From the NCBI GenBank assembly GCA_946478895.1, contig CAMLDY010000004.1:5396-69395 (forward strand): a DNA stretch of 64,000 bases, read 5' to 3'. The notes under the pieces are model-generated. The model was not told where the DNA came from and made no database searches. It saw only the letters and a program-made list of their open reading frames with translations. This DNA comes from an uncultured Gemmatimonadota bacterium (GTDB lineage: Bacteria > Gemmatimonadota > Gemmatimonadetes > Gemmatimonadales > Gemmatimonadaceae). This document shows, in pieces, positions 18,998 through 27,066 of the stretch; the first letter of the stretch is position 1, and every line of letters starts with the position of its first letter. A program made the translations under genes and the position numbers.

Positions 18998-20920
18998 TCA
19001 GTTCCTGACGAGTTTCGGCGCCGGCTTGACGGTGATCATCAGCGGCACGAACCAGCCCGCCAGCTGGGTTCGCATCTCCAGTCTTTGCAGCCCCGGCCGC
19101 TCGGGCGTGTAGAGGAACTCGCCGTTCTCGCCAGCGCCCATCACAACCCGCGCGCTGGTCGGCCGAGATTCCTCGGCCGGAAGATCAGCACCATCCTTTG
19201 CTACCGGAGTCCAGGTGGCCGTCGTCGAATCGTCGCCGAGCCGAAACACCACCACCGCCTGCGGATGGATCTGGATCAGGTGCAGCCGATAGGTCACGCC
19301 GGCATCGAGGTCCATTCGTGGCCTGATCGATCCGTTTACCATCCCGATCGACCGGCGCTCGATGTTGCCCGGTCCGCCCCCGCCGACGAGCACGATCTTG
19401 TCCACCCTCGAATCGAAGCGATGCGCCGAATCGGTGACGATGATCGCGCCGTACATCCCGGAGTTGGTTTGCACGAGCTCGTTCACGTGTGAGTGGTAAA
19501 TGAACGTCCCCGCGCGCGGCGGAGTGAACTCGGCGATGAATGAGTCGTTGGGTTGAATCGCCGGTGCAAGCCGGCCCGGAGTTCCACTCCAGCCCGGCAC
19601 TCCGTCGGGATAGCTTTCGATCTCGAGGCCGTGCCAGTGCACCGACGTCGCAACCTTCAATCTGTTGACTACCGTTATCCGCGCCGGCCTGTCCTTCTCC
19701 AGAAACAGCGTAGGACCGGGAAGCGCCACCGAATCGCTGCGCGGATCAGTGCTTTCCTGCAGCACGAAGCCGTAGGCGGGATTCCGGTTGTACCCGTACG
19801 GTGAGGTCTGAATGACGAGTCGGAGGCGCTGCGGCTCCTTTGTCGACGCGATGGGCTGCGCGCCGCGCGGCAGAACGTGGATGCCGATGACGAGGCCTCC
19901 CATCTCATGCGCACTGCGGTGCATGGCAGCGTGAGTGCTCTCTACTTCTTCGATCGGACGGCGATTCAGAATGTTTTCGAGCGTGCTCGTGCCATCGACG
20001 TGCGCCGCCAGATGGCAGTGGAACAGCCAGTTGCCGGGACGGGTAGGCACGAAGCGAATCGCCATCGTGCTGCCGGGCGGCATCAGGTTGGTATTCGCCT
20101 GCCTGACCGCGGTCACGGGCAGCACTCTGTCGGCATCCCCGGTCCCCACGCGGTCGAGCTGAAAATAGAATCCGTGCAAATGCATCGGATGCGGCGCGAC
20201 GCTGGCGTTGATCACGCGCCATGAAACAGTGTCGCCTTCGGTGAACGTGAAGCGCTCCGTATTGGGCCACGCTTTCCCGTTGATGACGACGATCTCGCGC
20301 GGATGAGGCGTCCTTCCCGCGGCGCTGTCGGGATCTTCGCTGTAAATCCCGATGACGAAGGTGCGGTCGGCTGCGCGTGCGACCGATTTCGGATCGACGA
20401 TGATGGCGCCGGACAGCTGCGAATCCTTGGCGACGCGGAACGTGAGCGGCTTGCCGGTCGTCGTGCCCCAATAGAAGTAGGTGCCCGGGGCGCCGGCGAG
20501 GAAAGTCACCTCGCGAGTCTGGCCGGCGGGAATGCGCAGACCATCGTCCCCTGCAGCCGGACGGCTGTGCAGCCCGTGGACGACGATGTCCGAATCCGCC
20601 AGCGTGTTGTGGACGACCACGTCTATCTCGGTTCCCTCGGTCACGCGGATGAGCGGACCAGGGATCTCGGGTGCGCGCCCGTGCTCGGCGAAAGCCTGCA
20701 TGACGACGCTCGGACCATTCTCAGCTTCTGGAAACCATTGGCCATTGACTACGTCGAGCCTTAGCTCGAGGCGGCCGTCGCGAAGGACCCCCGCCGGTCG
20801 CCGATTGTCGTTGATGACTACACGCGGGGCTGCGTGCTCGGTGCGGTCCGGACTGTAGTCGATCAGCCCCACCGTCGAGAGGAGCACGCTGGCGAGCAGC
20901 ACAGTGGTCTGACTTTGCAT
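18998..20920 (-). CDS. Four-cupredoxin-domain multicopper oxidase with unusual copper-ligand order
   Basis: 640 aa from ATG 20920 (GGTGAG upstream). Four cupredoxin-like units can be traced. Unit 1 (about 35-180) has lost the copper ligands (VHGLHSR in place of HWHG; YFYWGT in place of HPH). Unit 2 has HPMHLHG at 244-250 and HCHLAAH at 301-307. Unit 3 has HWHG at 428-431 and HSH at 476-478. Unit 4 (about 500-640) has lost its ligands. In ordinary oxidases HWHG comes first and HCHxxxH last. No Met or Leu sits at the usual axial position after HCHLAAH. All eleven other ligands appear present across units 2 and 3, so a trinuclear site is still possible. Periplasmic; substrate unknown. Confidence 0.88.
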   Translation of the reverse strand: MQSQTTVLLASVLLSTVGLIDYSPDRTEHAAPRVVINDNRRPAGVLRDGRLELRLDVVNGQWFPEAENGPSVVMQAFAEHGRAPEIPGPLIRVTEGTEIDVVVHNTLADSDIVVHGLHSRPAAGDDGLRIPAGQTREVTFLAGAPGTYFYWGTTTGKPLTFRVAKDSQLSGAIIVDPKSVARAADRTFVIGIYSEDPDSAAGRTPHPREIVVINGKAWPNTERFTFTEGDTVSWRVINASVAPHPMHLHGFYFQLDRVGTGDADRVLPVTAVRQANTNLMPPGSTMAIRFVPTRPGNWLFHCHLAAHVDGTSTLENILNRRPIEEVESTHAAMHRSAHEMGGLVIGIHVLPRGAQPIASTKEPQRLRLVIQTSPYGYNRNPAYGFVLQESTDPRSDSVALPGPTLFLEKDRPARITVVNRLKVATSVHWHGLEIESYPDGVPGWSGTPGRLAPAIQPNDSFIAEFTPPRAGTFIYHSHVNELVQTNSGMYGAIIVTDSAHRFDSRVDKIVLVGGGGPGNIERRSIGMVNGSIRPRMDLDAGVTYRLHLIQIHPQAVVVFRLGDDSTTATWTPVAKDGADLPAEESRPTSARVVMGAGENGEFLYTPERPGLQRLEMRTQLAGWFVPLMITVKPAPKLVRN

Positions 20921-21007
20921 GGACTCACCGCGGTTCGGGTGCGCCCAATATGCCGGGTTTACCCGGAGTGACAAGCCTGGAGTGGTGGTCCACCCACCTG
21001 GGCGGAA

Positions 21008-21709
21008 TCAGTGGGTGCAGCGAACCTGCGCTTTTACCGCAATGCTCTGGGGCGTCGCCGACATCTCGTTGGACACGATGAAGTGATAGACGCCCGGCCC
21101 CGGCAGCTCATAGTCGAGGGTGTTCTCCGACCCGCGGAAGGTCTCCCACGACGAGTTGACGATCGCGGCCGGGTTGGCGTGCCAGAACACGTACTCATCA
21201 TCGGTAAGGAGGAAGACCTCGATGTTGCGTCCGAATCCGCCGACGCCCTTGGTCGTTCCGACTAGCTTGCACTTCTGATCGGTATCGGGCAGCTGGAAGG
21301 CGTACTGAAGCGCGTCGCGCGGGCCGATGGTGGAGCTCCGCGTATCGGCGAGCTTGATGTTGATCAGCGCCGAAGGTTTGGCGGGAGTTGTCGGCGCGGT
21401 CGCTACCGCGTCGGAGACGGTGCCGATCGCGGTCGCCGGCTCGCTCGCCGGCTGATAATCGTATTCGGGGGCTGCGACCGGCTGGGGCCGCGGGGTCTCG
21501 TCGGCGAGGGCGGGTAAGGGCGCGCCCTGAACGAGAAACCACACGACGGCGTAGGCGACGATCAGTCCCAGCGCTACGCCGACCCGGGCCTTGGTATCAC
21601 CCGGGTCGGTGGATGGCGGACCGTTGTGCGAGATGTCCCATCCGCACTGCTTGCACTCCTTCTGATCCGCCTGCATCGGCTCGCCGCAGAAATTGCAGTA
21701 TTTCTTCAC
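21008..21709 (-). CDS. Zinc-ribbon membrane protein with C-terminal emp24/GOLD-like beta domain
   Basis: 233 aa. GTG start with AAGGGG at good spacing. N-terminal zinc ribbon with Cys at 5, 8, 19 and 22 (YCNFCGEPM, ECKQCG), one membrane span (about 42-62), a Pro/Ala linker, then a C-terminal domain (about 125-233) with conserved Cys, DDEYVFW, ELPGPGVYHFIVSNEM. This last domain resembles the C-terminal half of the protein at 60267-61040. Predicted topology: zinc ribbon inside the cell, beta domain outside. No function known. Confidence 0.78.
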   Translation of the reverse strand: MKKYCNFCGEPMQADQKECKQCGWDISHNGPPSTDPGDTKARVGVALGLIVAYAVVWFLVQGAPLPALADETPRPQPVAAPEYDYQPASEPATAIGTVSDAVATAPTTPAKPSALINIKLADTRSSTIGPRDALQYAFQLPDTDQKCKLVGTTKGVGGFGRNIEVFLLTDDEYVFWHANPAAIVNSSWETFRGSENTLDYELPGPGVYHFIVSNEMSATPQSIAVKAQVRCTH

Positions 21710-21772
21710 TTCGTCCCCTTCGTATCCCTATCTGAGGACGAGCGACGGCGCGCGCCGATAACGCGCCTGGCT

Positions 21773-22270
21773 TCAGATCTGTTGCTGCTCCAACCCGGAT
21801 GTCTGCTCGACCTCGGCGCGGCTGCGCGCGCGGTGGGTCGGCTGCGAGATCTGCTCGACGACAAGCGCGACTTCTTCGCCGGTGACGACCCCGTCGTCGA
21901 TGCTCGCCGCGCGGGCGATGTCGGCCTGGGAAATAATGCCCAGACACCTTCCGCCGGCGTCGACGATCGGGATGCGGCGGATCTGCAGCTCCGCCATCTT
22001 CTGCTCGACGTCGCGGAGGTCGTCATCCTGATTGCACACCGCCGGGGAACCCGTCATGACGTCGGCGAGCCGGGTGTTGGCGTCCTTTCCCGCAGCGACC
22101 ACGCGCACCGCGAGATCGCGGTCGGTGACGATCCCGACGACGCGCCCCGCGTCATCGACGACGGGCACGACCCCACAATCGCGATCGCGCATCACCCTGG
22201 CGGCCTCACGCGCGGTGTTGTCGCGGGTGCAGCATTCGGGCTTCTTCGTCATGATGTCTCGGGCTCTCAT
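21773..22270 (-). CDS. CBS-domain pair protein
   Basis: 165 aa. ATG 22270 has AAGGAG eight nt upstream. Two tandem CBS units: VMRDRDCGVVPVVDDAGRVVGIVTDRDLA and the second ending RRIPIVDAGGRCLGIIS. The Glu/Arg-rich tail carries no other domain. CBS pairs bind adenine nucleotides and usually act as energy sensors; the partner is unknown. The zinc-ribbon gene follows 63 bp downstream on the same strand. Confidence 0.92.
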   Translation of the reverse strand: MRARDIMTKKPECCTRDNTAREAARVMRDRDCGVVPVVDDAGRVVGIVTDRDLAVRVVAAGKDANTRLADVMTGSPAVCNQDDDLRDVEQKMAELQIRRIPIVDAGGRCLGIISQADIARAASIDDGVVTGEEVALVVEQISQPTHRARSRAEVEQTSGLEQQQI

Positions 22271-22348
22271 GTTTCGGCTCCTTGGGTGAACTGGCTGTTT
22301 CGAATTCCGCATGCATTACCGCGAAGTTCGTTCCCGCGCGGGGTAGTG

Positions 22349-23320
22349 TCACGACCGAGCGACCGATGGCGGTGGTTGCCAGCCTGTTGGTCGCTCGAGG
22401 GCTGCTCGATCCCACTTGCCGCGGTCGGCCGCGGCGTCGTAGGTGCTTTGAAAAAAGTCGCGCATAGCCCGCGCCGGATCCGCGGCGGTGCGCACGTGTT
22501 CATAGGGCAGAATCCATTCGTGCAGCTGCGTATTGTAGTACGCGCCTTCGGGCCTGATTGGGGCGACGTCGCAGCCGGCCGGTTCGGGGTACGCGTAGGC
22601 GTAGAACGCTGGCTCGGCGACTGGTCCGCCAACTGTCCCAGGCCACCAGCCAGCGCTGATGCACTCGTGGGAGTAGCCTTCGCGGGTGACGTAGTCGGGA
22701 CAGTTGGGAACTCCGCCCGGGTGCGCTGGGGCGGTCCGTCCAGAAAAGCGCGTGCACGCCAGATCGAAGGCACCCCAGAAAAAGTGCGACGGACTCGATT
22801 TGCCGATGAAGCTGCCGCGAAAATCCTTCAGCCCGCGATCGGCCTGCGCCATCGCCTGCCAGCACCGGTGCGCGGCATCTGCATCATACGCGCGGTGAAT
22901 GTTGTCTTCGGTGAAAGGCAGCGTATCACCCATCTCCATCGGCACCGGGTAAAGTCTCGCATCGACGCCGAGCTCGCGAAGCATTGCGGTGTAGTCGGCG
23001 TAGAAGTCGGAGACGGAGCGCGGCGCCAGCGGCATGGTTCGGCGGTCGCCGTCGCTGGTTTCGGCGACGAGCTGGTGATCGACGAAATCGAAAGCGACTT
23101 CGACGCTGCCGCCCTCGTAGGGCATCGGCGATGTGGTAAGGCCGCGGCTGGTGACGTAGAGCGTTATTTGCCACCAGTGGTTCTGCATCGGCGCGAGCGC
23201 GAGCCGCGTCTTGCCCAGCATCTGGGTCCAGCGGTGGAGCGTGGTCTGGGTGTCGGCCCACTGCTCGAGCGGAAGCTCGGGCCACGCCTCACTCACGGGT
23301 ACGGATAGTGAATCGCGCAC
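22349..23320 (-). CDS. DUF5996 family protein
   Basis: 323 aa, conserved throughout: WPELPLEQWADTQTTLHRW, LAPMQNHWWQITLYVTSRGL, and the C-terminal AFYAYAYPEPAGC and EWILPYEHVR. These match the family described as DUF5996. No signal peptide. No assigned reaction. Divergent from the aldo/keto reductase, with a 84-bp spacer. Confidence 0.85.
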   Translation of the reverse strand: MRDSLSVPVSEAWPELPLEQWADTQTTLHRWTQMLGKTRLALAPMQNHWWQITLYVTSRGLTTSPMPYEGGSVEVAFDFVDHQLVAETSDGDRRTMPLAPRSVSDFYADYTAMLRELGVDARLYPVPMEMGDTLPFTEDNIHRAYDADAAHRCWQAMAQADRGLKDFRGSFIGKSSPSHFFWGAFDLACTRFSGRTAPAHPGGVPNCPDYVTREGYSHECISAGWWPGTVGGPVAEPAFYAYAYPEPAGCDVAPIRPEGAYYNTQLHEWILPYEHVRTAADPARAMRDFFQSTYDAAADRGKWDRAALERPTGWQPPPSVARS

Positions 23321-23404
23321 ACCTTATTCTATGTCGCGTCCACCGCCGGTGTCGAGTAAGATGAACGCGACGCCTCTACAGAACGCTTCAGGCAGGAGTT
23401 GCAC

Positions 23405-24463
23405 TTGAAAACGAATCTCCCCGTCCGCCGGCTCGGGACCACCGACATGGAAATCACGCGCACCGGTTTCGGCGCGTGGGCGATCGGAGGCGGCGGCTGG
23501 ACCTACGGTTGGGGCCCGCAGAACGACGACGAATCAATCGCGGCGATGAATCACGCCCTCGAGCTTGGCATCAACTGGATCGACACAGCCGCGGTGTACG
23601 GGCTCGGCCACTCGGAGGAAGTCGTCGGCAGAATGCTGAAGGGGCGTGGCAAAGACGGCCGGCCGTACATCTTCACCAAGTGCGGGATGGTCTGGGACGC
23701 CAGGGATCGGATGAAGGACGCGATCCGTTCGCTCGCCCACATCCGGCGCGAATGTGAGGATTCCCTGCGCCGGCTCGGCGTCGAACGGATCGATCTGTAC
23801 CAGTTCCACTGGCCCGACGACTCGATTCCGGTTGAGGAATCCTGGCGGATCATGGAGCAGCTGGTTGAGCAGGGCAAAGTGCGCGCGATCGGCGTGTCCA
23901 ACTTCGACGTGTCGCTGCTGCGCCGGATCGACTCGCTACGGCACGTGGATTCCCTGCAGCCTCCGTTCTCGATGATCAGGCGCGACGCGGCGGCAGCGGA
24001 GATCCCGTGGTGCAAAGCGCATCGGACGGGCGTGATCGTGTACAGCCCCATGCAGTCGGGGATCCTCACCGAATCGTTCTCGCTCGACAAGGTGAAGCAA
24101 ATGGCCGAGGACGACTGGCGGAGGCGGTCGGCAAATTTTCAGACGCCGAAAGTCGAGAAGAACCTCAAGCTGCGCGACGCGCTGCGGCCAATTGCTGCCC
24201 GCCACGACACGACGGTTTCGGCGGTGGCAGTGGCGTGGACGCTGATGTGGCCGGGCGTGACGGGAGCGATCGTGGGGGCGCGCTCACCGTCGCAGGTGGA
24301 CGGCTGGATCGGGGCGGCGACGCTCGAGCTGACGGCGCCGGATCTGGACGAGATCGCGAGCGCCATCGATGCGATCGGGGTGGGGGCGGGGCCGACCCGT
24401 CCACCCAATCCTTTGCGCGTAGAGCGGACTGCGGTGACCACAAATGAACGGGCACTCTCTTGA
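23405..24463 (+). CDS. Aldo/keto reductase
   Basis: 352 aa. TTG 23405 is six nt after AGGAG; an in-frame TTG at 23399 directly abuts the same AGGAG and is less likely. NADPH-dependent oxidoreductase of the general stress/YhdN type: DTAAVYGLGHSEEVVG (catalytic Asp and Tyr), KCG (Lys), FHWPDD (His), GVSNF, and the NADP-binding GARSPSQVDGW. The last seven or so codons (TNERALS) derive from a family-C palindrome terminus that starts just inside the gene. The stop codon overlaps the outermost C repeat. Confidence 0.93.
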   Translation: MKTNLPVRRLGTTDMEITRTGFGAWAIGGGGWTYGWGPQNDDESIAAMNHALELGINWIDTAAVYGLGHSEEVVGRMLKGRGKDGRPYIFTKCGMVWDARDRMKDAIRSLAHIRRECEDSLRRLGVERIDLYQFHWPDDSIPVEESWRIMEQLVEQGKVRAIGVSNFDVSLLRRIDSLRHVDSLQPPFSMIRRDAAAAEIPWCKAHRTGVIVYSPMQSGILTESFSLDKVKQMAEDDWRRRSANFQTPKVEKNLKLRDALRPIAARHDTTVSAVAVAWTLMWPGVTGAIVGARSPSQVDGWIGAATLELTAPDLDEIASAIDAIGVGAGPTRPPNPLRVERTAVTTNERALS

Positions 24464-24792
24464 GTGCAACGGAACGGGTGCGGATTTAACTGCAACGGAA
24501 GGGGTGCTGGCTTAACTGCAACGGAACGGGTGCGAGACGTGAGTAGCATAGATACCAGTGACGGGTTCAAAACGTCGGGACGTTTCTACTCGGGTTACGG
24601 CACAGGCAACGCCGGGATGTTTCTACTCGCACAACGCCACAGACCGTTGCCTTTGCCATCAACGCCACCGGTGACGTCCCGACGTAGTGAACCGATCACT
24701 CGCATCTATGCTACTCATGTCCCGCACCCCTTCCGTTGCAGTTAAGAGCACCCGTTCCTTTGGAGTTAAGCCAGCACCCGTTCCGTTGCAGT
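24463..24792. repeat. Palindromic element, family C, copy 2, with nested termini
   Basis: Core 24515-24742 (228 bp) is a C element. Outside it, each side carries two more copies of the roughly 26-bp C terminus: 24463-24488 and 24489-24514 on the left, 24743-24766 and 24767-24792 on the right, in matching inverted order. A still more degenerate copy (about 24437-24462) lies in the end of the aldo/keto reductase gene. The gap 24464-24885 holds nothing else recognisable. Confidence 0.9.
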
Positions 24793-24885
24793 TCGAGCTC
24801 GCGGAGCGCTGCCTCAGCAAGAGCCCTCGCCCCGCTGGCAAGAAATTCGCAGCGCCTCCGCTAACTTCTGCGCGCGAAAAAATCG

Positions 24886-25260
24886 GTGACCCACAGGACG
24901 TTCAAGGACCGGCAGGGACGAATCTGGGATGTGTGGCAAGTCCATCCATCGGCGGCCGAGCGTCGTTTCAGCCAGCGCCGGGTGTTCGACGAGGATCGCA
25001 CCGACAGCAGCGAGCGGCGAAGCGGCGAAGATCGTCGCAATAGCGGGCGAGATACCCGGGCACCGGTTGCGGCGGAGTTCGCTTACGGCTGGCTCTGCTT
25101 CGAGACGGTGGGTGAGAAGCGCCGGCTCGCGCCGGTGCCCGAGGCCTGGGACCGCGCGGACGACGGTATGCTCGAGGAATGGTGCTGCGTCGCGAAGCCG
25201 GCGGTGAGGAGGAAGTCCGGAGAGATGAAGGGGGCGCAGCGGGGGAACACGGCGCACTAG
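24886..25260 (+). CDS. Conserved hypothetical protein
   Basis: 124 aa, GTG start. Opens with THRTFKDRQGRIWDVWQVHP and ends with the conserved-looking YGWLCFETVGEKRRLAPVP; the middle is Arg/Glu-rich and disordered (SSERRSGEDRRNSGRD). No signal or membrane span. I do not recognise a named family. It sits between C copies 2 and 3. Confidence 0.65.
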   Translation: MTHRTFKDRQGRIWDVWQVHPSAAERRFSQRRVFDEDRTDSSERRSGEDRRNSGRDTRAPVAAEFAYGWLCFETVGEKRRLAPVPEAWDRADDGMLEEWCCVAKPAVRRKSGEMKGAQRGNTAH

Positions 25261-25274
25261 GGTTCGCAAGGACA

Positions 25275-25466
25275 ACTGCAACTGAACGGGTGCGAGATGT
25301 CAGTAGCGTAGTGGCCAGCTGGTAGTTCACAGCCTCGGGACGTAATTGGTGGCATTCAGGGTACAGGCAGCTGCTTGTGCCGTGCTCCGGTTAGAAACGT
25401 CCCGACGTCGTGAACCAAAAAACCGGCATCTGTGCCACTGACGTCTGGCACCCGTTCCGTTGCAGT
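25275..25466. repeat. Palindromic element, family C, copy 3
   Basis: 192 bp; the pairing extends outward to 25270 and 25471 (ggacaactgca and complement). It closely resembles copy 4 at 26152, including the arm segment gccagctggtagttcac. The two copies bracket the DUF4230 gene. Confidence 0.92.
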
Positions 25467-25512
25467 TGTCCGCCATGGAGTTGCGCCCCTTTCTCCCGAC
25501 CGTCTTTCGAAG

Positions 25513-26127
25513 ATGACCGCCCCGCCCTCCCCGGCCCCGCGCTTCCGGATCTTCGGAATCGGCTCGACCCTCGTCCTCGTCGCCCTCATCATCCTCATCG
25601 CGTTCGGGTACTGCGCGACGCGGCTGGTGCCGGGCGCGTTCAGCGGCCGCGCCGGCGCAACGAACATCACCAACGACGTCGTGGTGCAGCAGGTCAAAGC
25701 CGTGGCGAAGCTGGTCTCCAGCGAAGCGATGGTGCGCGACGTGATTGTCTATCAGAACACCTGGTACGGCTCGACGAAGCGCTCACTCGTGGTGGTCACG
25801 GGGCGGCTGCTCGCGGGCATCGATCTGCGCGACAATCCCGACGTGAGCATCGATCACGCGAACCGGCGCATCACCGTCCGCATCCCTCCCGCCAAACTCA
25901 TCGCCGTCGAGATCCGCGACATGCGCACCTACGATGAGCACGGTGGGCTGTGGAATCCGTTCACTCCCGAGGATCGCGACGCGATCCAGCGTCAGGCGCG
26001 CGCGCAGCTGACCGCCGCCGGTTCCCAGCTCGAGCTCCTTCGTCACGCCAACGACAGCGCGGTGGAGTTATTGCGGATGCTGCTCGCCAAGGACGGGTAC
26101 TCCGTTGATGTGGCGGTGAAGTCGTGA
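25513..26127 (+). CDS. DUF4230 family membrane-anchored protein
   Basis: 204 aa from ATG 25513. One N-terminal membrane span (STLVLVALIILIAFGYCA), then the DUF4230 domain: VVQQVKAVAKLVSSE, GRLLAGIDLRDN, RITVRIPPAKLIAVEIRD. Periplasmic, single-pass; function unknown. A frame open upstream reads through the C element and is not used. Flanked on both sides by near-identical C elements. Confidence 0.88.
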   Translation: MTAPPSPAPRFRIFGIGSTLVLVALIILIAFGYCATRLVPGAFSGRAGATNITNDVVVQQVKAVAKLVSSEAMVRDVIVYQNTWYGSTKRSLVVVTGRLLAGIDLRDNPDVSIDHANRRITVRIPPAKLIAVEIRDMRTYDEHGGLWNPFTPEDRDAIQRQARAQLTAAGSQLELLRHANDSAVELLRMLLAKDGYSVDVAVKS

Positions 26128-26151
26128 CCGCGCTGAACGGGCAGACGGACA

Positions 26152-26342
26152 AGTGCAACGGAACGGGTGCGAGTCGTCAGTAGCGTAGTGGCCAGCTGGT
26201 AGTTCACTACGTCGGGACGTCATTGGTCGCATTTACGGTACAGGCAGCCGCTTGTGCCGTACTCCGGTTGGAAACGTCCCGACGTCGTGAACTCATCACT
26301 GGCATCTATGCCACTCACGTCTCGCACCCGTTGAGTTGGAGT
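26152..26342. repeat. Palindromic element, family C, copy 4
   Basis: 191 bp; the pairing extends to 26147 and 26347 (ggacaa/ttgtcc). It fills the convergent gap between the DUF4230 gene and the cytochrome c gene. Confidence 0.92.
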
Positions 26343-26385
26343 TGTCCGTAGCCAGCGATGGCGCTCGGCGTCCTTCTGGAAGTCG

Positions 26386-27054
26386 CTACTGACGCTCGTT
26401 CGCCGTCGGAAACGCCGCGGCGGGGTAGGTGCCGATCTTCGCGGGCGTCATCTCGCTGGCCCAGAAATCCGGCGGGCCTTCGCTGTCCTCGACTTTGTTG
26501 CGAACGGGCTTGACTCCTTTCTTGAGATACGCCGCGATCGCCCACAGATCCTGATCGGGCATGTGGCGCCACGCCATCCACGGCATCGGCGGCGCGAGAT
26601 AGTGCGGATGGGCGGGGAAATTTCCCTGCCCGGGAGTGGTCGAAGTAATCTCGACGTCCGGAGTCTCCTCAGGCCTCAGGCCGTAGCGCAGCGAGTTGAA
26701 GATCTGACGCTCGGAGAATCGCCCGATGCCGGTGGTGTTATCTGGAGTGAGATTCTTGGGTCGAGTGATGAACGGCCCGATGTGAAACTCGTCGGTCGTA
26801 TCTTTCACCCCGGTCAGCCAGCGATCCGAGGCGGGATTCGAGCCGCCGCCATGACAGCCGCCGCAATCGTGACTGATGACGAGAAAGCGGCCGCGCGCGA
26901 TCTGATCCTGCTGCGCGACTTCGTTCTGCGAGGTGTTCGAGCTCGATGCAAACGACATCGATGAACCCGGTGCGGTGCAGCCAGCCACGGTGGCGCAAAC
27001 TGCCACAAACGACACTGCATGCTGCACGGAACTAATCGGCCGTCGCGTCACCAT
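26386..27054 (-). CDS. Monohaem c-type cytochrome lipoprotein
   Basis: 222 aa. Lipoprotein signal ending VAGC; one haem motif CGGCH (in HDCGGCHGG) and an N-terminal RGRFLVISHDCGGC typical of class-I cytochromes, with possible axial Met in PMPWM or HMPD. It starts 12 bp after the multicopper oxidase stop, so the two are one transcript and the cytochrome may donate or accept electrons for that enzyme. Exported and lipid-anchored. Confidence 0.88.
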   Translation of the reverse strand: MVTRRPISSVQHAVSFVAVCATVAGCTAPGSSMSFASSSNTSQNEVAQQDQIARGRFLVISHDCGGCHGGGSNPASDRWLTGVKDTTDEFHIGPFITRPKNLTPDNTTGIGRFSERQIFNSLRYGLRPEETPDVEITSTTPGQGNFPAHPHYLAPPMPWMAWRHMPDQDLWAIAAYLKKGVKPVRNKVEDSEGPPDFWASEMTPAKIGTYPAAAFPTANERQ

Positions 27055-27066
27055 GCCTCCTCGTTG

